Positions 40,736-50,755 of a DNA stretch of 64,000 nt are shown piece after piece. The stretch spans positions 558,001-622,000 of the forward strand of contig JADHYV010000001.1 in assembly GCA_027604705.1 (NCBI GenBank), in the 5' to 3' direction. Origin of the DNA: Allomyces arbusculus (taxonomy: Eukaryota; Blastocladiomycota; Blastocladiomycetes; Blastocladiales; Blastocladiaceae). The position numbers and the translations under genes were made by a program. The notes under the pieces are model-generated. The model worked only from the letters and a program-made list of their open reading frames with translations. It ran no database searches and was not told where the DNA came from. The stretch's first letter is position 1; the number at the start of each line of letters is the position of its first letter.

Positions 40736-41759
40736 TGAGCGGGTCGTGCGAGCGAGTGCCGCAGATGCAGGGATCACGAAGCGCTTGAGCGGGCGCACCG
40801 GCATGTTCCGCACGCTGCGATGAGCTGAGAGAGGTCTGGGTGAGGTTGGTTGGAGCGTCGAGCGCGTGGAGGTGAGGGCCGGTCATGGAATGGGTGGCCA
40901 TGTAGGCGGTGCAGGCGGTGTCGCAGGCGAAGTGCTTATGCTTGACGACAGCGAGGACGTCAGCGAGGCCGAGTCCGAGGTCGAGGTTGGGGAAGAGTGG
41001 ATTACAGCCGCGAGTGACGATTCAGACGGAAAAATTGTTGCCTGGTCTCGTTGAGGAGTGAGCATCACCGAGTGATGCGTTTGGCGCATGCCCTGGTTGT
41101 TGTATCTGCTGTGGCCAGCGGCGGTGTCTCCGCCGAGATATATCAAAACCGTTCTTGTTTTATGTTGCTCTGGCAACCAGCAGGTGCCTCGCAGTCTCGC
41201 GCGGATGCGCACGTGTCGCGTTGCTTCTCGCGAAAGCAAGTGATCTATGGTTTCGAGGGGCTAGTCAGCTCTGCGTGACGGCAACAAAAGGGCGGCCAGC
41301 GTCGCGCGAACGCAGATGCGCTGGTGGTCAGCATCATGAAAACGCAAGAAGCTGCGGCCAGTGGTCCCTTGACAAGCGCGCTCCCTTCTCCACCTGTCCA
41401 TGCTCCGTTACTTCCATGAGCCGTGCGCATCTGCGACAACACATCAACCCGCGCCATGGTCGAGGACATGTACTTGAACCCCGTTATAACAGTCGCTACT
41501 CGCCAAGTGGAACATCTTGGTGGTGGTCCATGAGCGTGCGCGCAAATACAGCACTTAATGCCTCGACTGCTGCTGCCGCACTCTGTGAGGCATTGATTGC
41601 TGCAGCAGCATGTGTTGTTACGTCCTGCATGTCATGTGCATCCAGTGGGCCCACACTGATGCAAGCTGCCACCCAACTGCCGACTGTAATGGATAGCATC
41701 ATCCTGATGCTGCTTCGCCCATCCTTCCTGCCCAGCATTGGCTCAGCTTTCCTCAACCA
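40736..41759. other. Gap, end of F-box array to transposon relic
   Basis: GC falls toward ~50%. A plus-strand fragment ending near 41054 encodes a short acidic stretch (LDDSEDVSEAESEVEVGEEW), too small to assign. No gene is supported. Confidence 0.4.
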
Positions 41760-42960
41760 CCTCACTCCTGAACATGGTGGTTGTGGTGGTGGCAGTTGTG
41801 GCAGTGGCAGTTGCAGTGGTGGCAGTTACAGTGCAAGGGCAAGGGTTTAAGTGCTCAACATTCTTGTCCCCATGGCACAGTGAGGTGAAGCTGCCACCTG
41901 GCCAGATTGTCAAGCACTTGTACAGCATGCTGCTCAAGAATGCCAAGGGCAAAACATTGTTGACATCGCATGTCATCCATGGCTATGGCAAGGACGGGTA
42001 CTGGATGGTGAGATAATGACCAGATGAAGAACATGTTTTAGCCAACAGTCATGGCCCAGCATGGTGAATGGCACAGGCAAGCTGTCAAGGCTTGTAGGGT
42101 AACAGCAAGAAGGTGCCACACATCTGTGTGGGGTGGTTCATGCGACTGGACAGGCAGCTCATTGAGCAGTGCATGCTCATTAATTTAGTGAGCCAAGGGG
42201 TTGACAAGTATTATTGGAGCACAGGTTGATGTGGCTGGGGTTGCAGGTAGAGTGTGATCCATGCAAGGGTGCATATGAGGATCCACTGTGGCACATGTGG
42301 AACAACTGCTGCCAGAAGCAGTCACAGCCAAACTATAGGTTGCAGAAGGGCCTGATTGAGATGGTGCTCAACAATTGGGGTCACTTGACCCTTCTGCTCC
42401 CTAACTTCCACCCCCAAATTGAATTGTACGTCTCTGTTCTCCTCTTGGTAGTGGCAGTGGATGTGGACTGACTTTGTTCCCATTTATTTTTCCTTAGCTA
42501 TTGGGTGGTTCTGGGTCAGTGTGAAATGGTATGTTTGATTTGGCTTGTTTTTCAGCTGTTAACATTAACATTACTGCTACCCATCCTCATTCCTGCATAG
42601 GTATGCCCATGAGCACCATGGGCATTTGTTCAAGGAGCTCAAGTGTGTTCTCAACTCAGTCAATGCCAAGACAATCTGGAGGTACTACTACAACTCCTCT
42701 TAATCTATAGCATCTGTGGCAGCAGCAGACAAGTCCACTGGGCAGGCAGGGGCATTGTAAGCCCCACTCAATGGCCCATAAAAATTTACAACACGATTGC
42801 GTACTTCTTCCTCTCTATCTATCTCTCTTCGCTTCTCAACAGCCAACTCCACATGGCTCAAGAGTGCATTCCCACTGCTGGCGCTTCTCCTGTAGCTACC
42901 ACCTGACTGACTCAACCACGCTCTTTCAACGACCTGCTGATCGAATGTCATGCTGATCCT
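41760..42960 (+). mobile_element. Decayed DNA transposon with fungal-type DDE transposase relic
   Basis: Coding pieces in several frames resemble the DDE endonucleases common in fungal DNA transposons. VIHGYGKDGYWM corresponds to a PGKNGDGWW-type block. Next are LQVECDPCKG, NCCQKQSQPNYRLQKGLIEM and the signature GHLTLLLPNFHPQIELYW, equivalent to the conserved LLLPKFHCELNPIE.YWG. Then come YAHEHHGHLFKELK and VNAKTIWRYYYN, equivalent to the final IRRF..R block. The pieces are broken by stops and frame changes and lack the expected acidic residue after the PKFH-like motif. GC is clearly lower than in the host genes. Terminal repeats and target duplications were not found. A short GGCAGT-rich simple repeat lies at its left edge. 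Confidence 0.6.
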
Positions 42961-43763
42961 ATTGTGTGTCACCTCACGAATCCCTGGATTCACTCCTGTC
43001 GTGTCACGCTTTCAAATGCATGTGCTGCACCATTGTCGACAAAATGTAATTGAACGCGTTTTCCCAGTCACTGCTCGTGGTGTGGGGTGTTGCAGCTGAG
43101 CCCAAACCATGCGCATGCTTGTGCAACACTGTGTTTTCGCACATGCTGTGAAGATTGTGCTCTGGACCCTTTGCAACGTGCCATTTACATGTCGATCTCG
43201 TTGATTGAATGGGTCTTAAAAGGGTCATGGCCGTGTACACACGGCACACAGAGTCGGCAATCAACGTCTCTGTGCCAATTTGGCTGAGACGGGCAAGCAG
43301 GGAGGGGGCTGTCAACAATGACAGCAGCAATGCTGATGGCAAGAGCATGCAGTCAGAAGAGTGCCCAACAATCGAACACGCTTTTGTGGGCCAAACTGCT
43401 ACCGCCATGGCCGTCGTTTGTTCGTGGATAAGGAAACGTTGTTGAGCATCTCTGTTGTGATGAGGAATCCAGTTTTTCGATTGCTGTCATGTCATGGACA
43501 GAGTCTCTCAAGCACTTTGTTCCCTTCGCTCAATCTCATCCCCATGCCACTGATGCGGTCGCTGTGAGGGTGGAGAAGCGAGAGCACTAGTTTGAAAACA
43601 TGACAACCATCACTCCAGGTCTATGAATGCTCCAGTCCTTTTGCAAGACGACAACAAATCTGCTCGTTTATATATGCCCTACTTATGTATATTACAGAAA
43701 GACAGAACGAAAGCACACCAAAACCACGCCCTCCCTGACGACCAACGACGACCCACGACTCTT
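42961..43763. other. Gap, right flank of transposon relic
   Basis: Lower-GC sequence continuing the relic's composition, with short open frames on both strands and no recognised domain. It may include the rest of the element and the NMD3 3' flank. Confidence 0.4.
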
Positions 43764-45476
43764 CTACTCGAAAGCGTCGGGCCCATCATCATTCAGGCTC
43801 ATGTCATCGAGCAGCTCTTCGAGGCCGACCTCCGGGAAGTCCTCTTCCGGATCCATGTCCATGTCGCTGTCCATGTTGGCCTGGGCCGCCGCCTCCTGAG
43901 CTGCCAACGCGGCCTTGCTCTCCCACTCTGGGTCCTTGTAGAGGTTGATGGCCGACCGCAGCTCCGGGTCCTCTTCGAGATCGCGCAAAAAGGTCTCGTA
44001 ATCGGCATCGAGCTTGTCCTGCTGGCCCTTTTTCGGCTCGAGGTCCGACTCGGCCGTCTTGGCAATCGACTTGAGCTTCCATGGACGCACGCGGTTGGCG
44101 CGCCGCCGGTTCGGGTAGGCCTTCTTGACGAGAATCACGTCCGGGACCGAGTTGCGCTCGAGCGTGTCAAATTCCTTGCTGTTGAAGTTGACCGACGTCA
44201 GGTCGTACCCGTGTACCGTGTCGCCCACCTTGAGAATGTGGCCGAGGTGCGTGCGCGCCCAAAAGACGGCGTCGTCCGACGCGCGCCCGACTTGCACATC
44301 AGCGAGCATGTACTTGCCGCGCACCATGCCCGACGGCTCGACGTCGATCACGTAATACTCGGACAAGTTCCGCGTCGAGGCGAGGGCTGTGAACGGCGCG
44401 CGCCAGTACTGCGATGCCGAGAATTCGCCGCCCTGCAGCGAGTTCGGGTCAATGATCGTCAACGTGTTGGCGACACGCGAGCACAGGACCAGCTGGCCCA
44501 TGCCGCCCATGCTCCGCGCCGTCTTGGGTGGCAGGCAAATCAAATCGTCCTTGCAAATCGGAACCAACTCGGCCGAGTACGAGTACCGCGAGTTGGCCGT
44601 CGACTCGTGAATATCGGTCGAGATGAGTTGCTCCGAAGCCTTGGTGCGCACCGGCACGACCGCCGACAAAAAATCGCAAAACTTGATGGCGTGCGAACGC
44701 TGAGCGAAAAAGAAGTCGAGCCCTTCGCGCGCCTCCTTAATGTTGATTGTATCCTTTTGCGCGTTGTGCTTCAAGATGATTTGCTCGAGGTAGAGGAACG
44801 TGCGCTTGTGCGGCACCTTTTGCCGGACCTGCACCGACGCGCGCCACGTGTTGTCGGCCATGATGCGCGTGCAGGCCTCGCACTGCTGCCCGGCGACAAT
44901 GTACTCGACGACAAACACTTGCTGCAGGATCGTGTTGGCAAACACCTCTTTCTGGATCGTGAGCTTGACCTTGATGCGCTTCGAGTGCGGCTCGGTCCAG
45001 ACAAACACGGCATCGACGAGTCGGACCTTAGTCAGGCCGCGCAACCGCTTAAGCAGCAGCGCCATGAGCTCGCGCGACTCGAGAGCGCACGCCACCCAGA
45101 CGTTGGGCGGCTGCAGGTACCGCTCGCAGTTGCGGCAGTAGTGCACGGTCGACTGCTTCGGGATCCCTTCGGTAATATCGACCGTGTTGGAAATGCAGGC
45201 GACACACATGGCGGCCGGATTGGGCGGAATCGCCGTGCCGCACGAGCAACAGAGGATCAGCGTCTGCTGCTGGTCTTGTGCGGTCGTGACGGGCGCGGGG
45301 GCGGAGTGCATTGCGTCGAAATGGCCGTGCAGCATCTGCTGCTGCTGCTCGTACTGCTGCTGCTGCGCGAGTTGCTGCATGGCCGCCATTTGTTGCGGCG
45401 TCAGCGCCACCATGCCCTCGGTGTAGGCCGACGCGGCAGCCTGTTCCGGCGTCGCGTGGAAGCCGGCAAAGTTCAT
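43764..45476 (-). CDS. NMD3: NMD3, adaptor for nuclear export of 60S ribosomal subunits
   Basis: Single exon of 570 residues from the ATG at 45476 (MNFAGFHATPEQ). A Gln-rich leader (about 25-50) precedes the zinc-binding N-terminal region: ILCCSCGTAIPPNPAAMCVA, SNTVDITEGIPKQSTVHYCR and NCERYLQPP. Further family blocks are SRELMALLLKRL, LVDAVFVWTEPHSKRIKVKL, TIQKEVFANTILQQVFVVEY and GLDFFFAQRSHAIKFCDFL. The acidic, hydrophobic C-terminal tail (PEVGLEELLDDMSLNDD) fits the leucine-rich nuclear export signal used to recruit Crm1. NMD3 joins the pre-60S in the nucleus and leaves in the cytoplasm. It is divergent from the CIBAR gene. A farther upstream in-frame start would add a Pro-rich leader but is not favoured. 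Confidence 0.95.
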   Translation of the reverse strand: MNFAGFHATPEQAAASAYTEGMVALTPQQMAAMQQLAQQQQYEQQQQMLHGHFDAMHSAPAPVTTAQDQQQTLILCCSCGTAIPPNPAAMCVACISNTVDITEGIPKQSTVHYCRNCERYLQPPNVWVACALESRELMALLLKRLRGLTKVRLVDAVFVWTEPHSKRIKVKLTIQKEVFANTILQQVFVVEYIVAGQQCEACTRIMADNTWRASVQVRQKVPHKRTFLYLEQIILKHNAQKDTINIKEAREGLDFFFAQRSHAIKFCDFLSAVVPVRTKASEQLISTDIHESTANSRYSYSAELVPICKDDLICLPPKTARSMGGMGQLVLCSRVANTLTIIDPNSLQGGEFSASQYWRAPFTALASTRNLSEYYVIDVEPSGMVRGKYMLADVQVGRASDDAVFWARTHLGHILKVGDTVHGYDLTSVNFNSKEFDTLERNSVPDVILVKKAYPNRRRANRVRPWKLKSIAKTAESDLEPKKGQQDKLDADYETFLRDLEEDPELRSAINLYKDPEWESKAALAAQEAAAQANMDSDMDMDPEEDFPEVGLEELLDDMSLNDDGPDAFE

Positions 45477-45873
45477 GGTCGGTGGGCGGCGGGCGGGAGG
45501 TTGGTCGGTCGCGTGGTCGGTCGGTCGTGCGGGCGACTTGGATAAGTGCTTGTGATCCGCTGGAGGGGTTGAGCTCGCCGTCCGCTGTTGCTTCGTCGTT
45601 GATTCCTGGTGCTCGAGTCTGTGGAGGCAGAGCGCCCAAAGCAGCACGCAAGTGCGCGCTGGTCAGCCCGCGACACATGACCCGTTGCTCTGAATTACTT
45701 CACCGCGCCTCGCATCTCGCAACAGACCTCAAGCAACCAGATTGCCAACAACGACCACTGCTTTCGCAACTGGCGTCCAAGAACCCCAACTTGCTGCAAA
45801 AGATTCTGGATATATTGGCGACCATCCACCGCTTCAACTTGACTGCCCGCGGATCAAGCCCAGCTCGCCCACC
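45477..45873. promoter_or_regulatory. Head-to-head intergenic region, NMD3 / CIBAR
   Basis: About 400 nt between divergent ATGs. Frames are open on both strands but match no family. It probably holds both promoters and untranslated leaders, possibly an extra first exon of the CIBAR gene. Confidence 0.35.
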
Positions 45874-47126
45874 ATGATGACGAATCGTGGCGGCATGTGC
45901 GCATCACCCGCCCTGTCGCCCTTGGATCAAGCTGTCAAGCTGTCACGGTGGAGAACGTCAAAGACCGGGCACCGACTGATATCCTCCGCTCGGTTTCGCT
46001 CCAACAGTGACGAAACGTCGCGCTACGTGCGCAGCCTGGTCTTTGATACGGAGCAAAACTGCCTCAACTTGCGCAACGGCCTGTCGAGTTTTCTTCGGGC
46101 CCAGACCCGTACGCTTCCACCTGTGGAGGGTTCCTCAACCATATCGCCCCTCCTCATTGAGAGTCTGCCGCTGCTTGTAGGGCTCCGCGACAAGTCGCAA
46201 AAGCTCTCCAATGTCCTGCGCGTGTTTGCCGAGCGCGAGACGACGGGCATCAAGAATTGCTTGACAGCCGCCGCAGAGGGCATGAGCGAGATTGAAAAGT
46301 ACCGCAAGGAAATGGTGGGATTCTTGTTTGATGCCGGGTAGTGGTTCGGTCCTCGTATTCACGCGCCCGCACTGGATGTAGCAAGACCGCATAGACGTCA
46401 AGAGCCGCGAGCCGCTCGGCATGTATGCTGCCATTTGCGACAGCGTTCTGGTACGATCACAGCTTGTCACTGCAATCGCCGTTCGGAATCCTAACGCAAA
46501 CGGCTGATTAGGACGACCTGAAAGTGCGCGAGGTGGCGATTCGCAAGGAGCACGACAAGCAGCTCGCACTCGACCGGATTCAAGTGCGCGAGAGCGGCAA
46601 CCGGACCAAGATTGTACGTTCACCCCAATAACCGCGCCCCTATTCTCGAACGCCGCGCCGCTGACTTGTCACCTCGCACCGTGACTTGATCGTAGTCACA
46701 AGGGCAGATTGAGCTCTCCGGCGCCAATCACGAGGCCAACACGAGCAGCATGGCGCTGGCCGAGACGGTGGAGCGGTTTGAGCTCAAGAAAGTCGGCGAC
46801 GTTCGGGTACGCGGGCATCTCGCGTACGTGGCACACGCCAAACTCACGGTCCAAGCCCCAAACCAGGCGTGTCTCCAAGAATTTGTCTACAGCCAAATGT
46901 TCTTCTACTCCAAGTCGCTCGAGGTTCTGACGGACCTCATGGCGCTCATCAACTCGACCGACTTTGACGCCGATATTGAGGCATGTTTTCTTTGCGCACC
47001 AGGTCAACGCACATTCCTGGTCCTTTTTCTCACAGTGTTTGCAATTCACAGGAGGTGTGTGATCGCGTGCGCCCAGCCGCACCGAAAGTGGACGCGCGGC
47101 GCGCGAGCTCGCGGTCCGGGATTTGA
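45874..47126 (+). CDS. CIBAR/FAM92-like BAR-domain protein
   Basis: Five exons (45874-46314, 46382-46450, 46512-46613, 46696-46980, 47052-47126) give 323 codons in phase. Joining exons 1 and 2 gives YRKEMQDRIDVKSREPLGMY, which aligns without gaps to the human FAM92A segment YRQAEVERLEAKVVEPLKTY. The downstream BAR helix reads SQMFFYSKSLEVLTDLMALI. Known family members bind curved membrane at the ciliary base with CBY1. This supports a flagellated life stage. The last intron uses a GC donor (GAG|GCATGT) with a CACAG acceptor. The start is uncertain: the first ~50 residues (from MMTNRGGMCASPALSP) have no counterpart in animals. Confidence 0.72.
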
Positions 47127-47542
47127 GCAGAGGACTGGGCACGAGGAAGTGGGCAGTGACACGACTGTTGATCATTTGCACTCGAACGTTTCAATCTATT
47201 CTTGATCCCCACGTTGGCAATCAGGTCGTTGGGCGAGAACTGACGCAGTTCGCCGACACGTTTCCGACGGCTCGGATAGTTTCCGTCGTGCGGCCGAGGC
47301 AGGATGGCGAGTGGCGGACGAGCCTGTGCAGTGACGCGAGCAGTGGGCATGGTCGGCAGTTTGTTTGCATCAACGAATCACCGACGCGTCTCACCCTGAC
47401 GTGAGACAACGCCGCTGGCCGGAGACTGCCTGCCGCCCGATCCGGATCCTGATCTCATCCTCCTCCTCCTCTCGGAGCTCTCCCCACGACTTTCTCCCCT
47501 CCATCCTCCTCGATTATTCGACACCACTGCGCGCTCGCCATC
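47127..47542. promoter_or_regulatory. Gap upstream of RAD51
   Basis: About 416 nt holding the CIBAR 3' flank and the RAD51 promoter. No element is recognised. Confidence 0.35.
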
Positions 47543-48951
47543 ATGGAAGTCTCGCAAACCTCGGCGCCCGCGCTCTCCGCCGAGCCGCAAGAGCAACAGC
47601 AGCAGCAGCCCGGTGCACGCGCTGCGGCCGTGCCCATGGCCTCCATGATCGACACCGCCGAGCTCGACGACGCGCAGCTGCAGCGCGGCAACGGCGCGCT
47701 GAGCATCTCGCACCTCGAGGTCTGCACGCGATCTTCTGTTCCCGGTTCGCAGCCGCGGACGATGCGCTGACCCTCGATGCTCGTCCACCAACTGCAGGGC
47801 ATCAGCGGGATCACAGCCGGCGATGTGCGCAAGCTCGCCGACGCCGGGTACTACACGGTCGAGGCCGTCGCTTACACGCCCAAGAGGTTGCTCGTCGAGG
47901 TCAAGGGAATTTCCGAGGCGAAAGCCGACAAGGTCTTGGCCGAGGGTATGGGCGCGCTTGCTTCCCACTCGCACGAAGCATTCATCTTCTAACGCCTCTT
48001 GTGGTTCACTCTCGCGGGTAGCCTTCAAGCTCGTCAACATGGGCTGGACCACGGCCACGTCGATGCACGAACGGCGCGCCGAGCTGATCCACATCACGAC
48101 GGGCTCTTCGGAACTCGACAAGTTGCTGGGTGGCGGCATCGAGACCGGGTCGATCACGGAGCTCTTCGGCGAATTTCGCACGGGCAAGACGCAGCTGTGC
48201 CACACGCTCGCCGTGACGTGCCAGCTGCCCGTGGAAATGGGCGGCGCCGAGGGCAAGTGCCTCTACATTGATACGGAGGGCACATTCCGGCCCGAGCGGT
48301 GCCTGGCCGTGGCCGAGCGGTTCGTGCCTGTGTTTTTGATGGGGCGACTGGCGGAAAACAGCTGACCGTGCGCGATGCTTGTAGATTCGACATTGACGGA
48401 GCCGCGGTCCTCGACAACATCGCCTACGCGCGTGCCTACAACTCGGACCACCAAGTGAACCTGTTGATCCAGGCAGCGGCCATGATGGCCGAGAGCCGGT
48501 ACGCACCCCGCCTCCCTCTTCTCCACTCACCCACTCTTCCATCCACTGACCTCGCACGTGCTCCCCACGACGCAGGTACGCGCTCATGATCGTCGATTCA
48601 AGCACGGCACTCTACCGCACCGACTACGCCGGCCGCGGCGAACTGAGTGCGCGGCAAGTGCATCTCGCGCGTTTCTTACGCGGCCTGTTGCGTCTCGCCG
48701 ACGAGTTTGGGATCGCCGTGGTCCTGACAAATCAAGTGGTCGCGCAAGTCGACGGGGGCGCCATGTTCTCGGCCGACCCCAAGAAACCGATTGGCGGCAA
48801 TATTATGGCGCACGCGGCGACGACGCGGCTGTCATTGCGCAAAGGGCGCGGCGATTCGCGCATTTGCAAGATCTACGACTCGCCGTGCCTGCCTGAGGCC
48901 GAGGCCATGTTTGCGATCGCGCCCGAGGGGATCATTGATGCCAAGGAGTAA
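47543..48951 (+). CDS. RAD51: RAD51 recombinase
   Basis: Five exons (47543-47719, 47798-47945, 48022-48319, 48385-48498, 48576-48951) give 370 codons in phase. The N-terminus is Gln-rich (EPQEQQQQQ). A helix-hairpin-helix DNA-binding domain follows ([36 protein letters not shown]). The RecA core has [20 protein letters not shown], Walker A GEFRTGKT (about 157-164), [20 protein letters not shown], Walker [36 protein letters not shown] and [19 protein letters not shown]. The invariant catalytic residues are present, so the protein should form filaments on single-stranded DNA in homologous recombination. DMC1 is excluded by the RAD51-type [20 protein letters not shown] and [11 protein letters not shown] blocks. 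The exon 3 donor is GTTCGT. Confidence 0.96.
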
Positions 48952-49325
48952 CGGCGGTGGCTGGCCGATGAGACAGCGCGCGTGCACGCCTGACGTGGTG
49001 CATCGCATGATGATTGATTGTTGCTTGTTTGATCCCTCGTGCTCCCTCTGCCCCCCCCCCCCCCCTCCTTTTGTGTTTTTTTTTTCCTTTTGAACCAACT
49101 GTAACGCGCTGCTCCTGATTTGCCGCCGCTTCTTGTCCATATGGATTGAACCGCTGCGTTTCTGACACTGCCTCGTCTTTTGTAAGGCAACAGCACGCAT
49201 ACTTTCTGGTCGGAGTCGACGCTCCCTTTCGCTTTCGCGATATGAGCCTTGATGCGAAGAGCCGCATGTCATTCAAAAATAGATATATACTAAGAGGTAG
49301 CCGCTCACACTCAACATTCTTCATT
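48952..49325. other. Intergenic with poly-C and poly-T tracts
   Basis: Convergent 3' ends of RAD51 and the b5R-like gene. It has a 15-C run at 49051-49065 followed by a T-rich run, and AT-rich sequence near 49280. No gene is seen. Confidence 0.5.
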
Positions 49326-50428
49326 CTAAAACTTGTACACTTCGGTGGCGCGATACCCGAGCTGGGCAAGGAGTCCGCCAAGTGGGCCTTGCGAGTCCCA
49401 CCCGCGGCGGCCAGCAACGTGGTTGATCAGCCTTGGGGTGGAGAACATGGCCTTGTTAGGAACAGCATCAATGAGCATTTCGAATGTTGAGTTCGAAACG
49501 TACCCATCGGGCCCACACACGAGCACCAAACCCTGCCCTGGTGCAGGCAGGGCGTCGCGCAAAGCGTCCGCGGTCAGGGCTTGGCGGCCGTCCGTCACGT
49601 AGTGGACCGACAAGCGGTCCGGAAACTTGGCCATGAGCGCATCCAGCTGCTGCTTGGCCAACAGATCGTTCTCGGGCGCCGCGTAGACGAGCGAGAAACG
49701 TGGCCATGCCGCGGCAGTGTCGGATGCTGGTGGCCGGGTTTGCGCAGCGGCCGGATCGGGCGACATGGAGTGGCCGAGCGCGGCCTCGAGAATCTGGATG
49801 AAGGGCGTGACCCCCGTCCCGCCAGCAATCTAGGGCAGATGGAGAAGATGGGGAAGATGAAAATGAGCAAAACGGTACAGATCGCAAATTGCAAATCGCA
49901 AATCGCTCTCTATCCGGATTTGCAGAACAGTACCATGGCGAGCGTCAGCGGGTCCTTGGTACCGCGCAGTGCCGGCATATCGCTTGGTTTTGGCAACGTC
50001 CACTCGCGCAACGGGCCGTTGACTTCAATCTCGTCGCCAACAGCCCGACGGTGCATCCACTTGGACGTTTCGCCAACCTTGTACCGTTTGACGAGTAGGT
50101 CCATGGTGCGGTTGTTCGTATCGATATGCACGGGCGTGTAGGACCGCGCGACGACCAGGTCCGTGTTTTTCACATTGAAGAAGAAGGGCACAGGCGTCGT
50201 TTTCAAGGACTCAGCGAGCGTTGCAGGCAAAGCAACGGTGATGCGGCGTGCGCCATTGACGCTGGCATCCGGGTGCGTTGCAACGATGCGCACGGGCCCA
50301 TAAGAGGTGGGCGACGGTTCCGGGCGTGACTGTGCAAAGAATGTGTAGGCAGCTCCGGCGGCCAGTGCGGCAGCGGCGAGCGGCCAAGGTCGCGCGAATC
50401 GCGACGCGGCGGTGATGGGGGCAGCCAT
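49326..50428 (-). CDS. Membrane-anchored NAD(P)H-cytochrome b5 reductase-like flavoprotein
   Basis: Two exons (50428-49934 and 49829-49326) give 332 codons in phase. The N-terminus (MAAPITAASRFARPWP) is positively charged and leads into a membrane helix (LAAAALAAGAAYTFF), as in mitochondrial Mcr1, Cyc2 and Aim33. The FAD-binding barrel carries ARSYTPVHI (the RxYT motif) and KWMHRRAVGDEIEVNGPLRE. The NAD(P)-binding half has IAGGTGVTPFIQILE, SLVYAAPENDLL and VLVCGPDGYVS. The exon join falls directly before the IAGGTGVTP loop. It likely passes electrons from NADH to a small heme protein, but the acceptor cannot be told. The NGPL motif, instead of GP.G in classic b5 reductases, suggests the Cyc2/Aim33 side of the family. 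Confidence 0.8.
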
Positions 50429-50755
50429 GGCGCAGGTCACCGACAATATACAGCTTGTTGGGCAATGCTGCAAGTCGGTTCGTCGAGCTCGTCGTCCGCG
50501 ATTGTCGGGCAATGTTGAGCTGCTGCTCGGCGTTGGCGCGGCCCGCTGGCTGATCGCTGTGTTTGGCGGTCTGAGTCACTGCTTGCGGTGGACGTCGCAC
50601 GTGGCGCGTCTGCCAAGAGCATTCAACCCGCTGCCCCGCAAGCTCACCGCACGCAGACCACATCCCTCCATCGTTCGTCTCATCGTGCCCGCTCCATTTC
50701 CTCATTTTTGTTGGCAGCAACCCCCTCGCAACGACCTTGCCTGCTCAACTGCACA
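50429..50755. promoter_or_regulatory. Head-to-head intergenic region, b5R-like / CDT2
   Basis: 327 nt between divergent ATGs, presumably a shared promoter region. No consensus element is recognised. Confidence 0.35.

Noticed and set aside
43623-45545. 640-codon plus-strand open frame across NMD3
   Set aside because: It is the exact antisense of NMD3, rich in Arg, Leu and Val with no domain. Strong GC3 bias opens such shadow frames.
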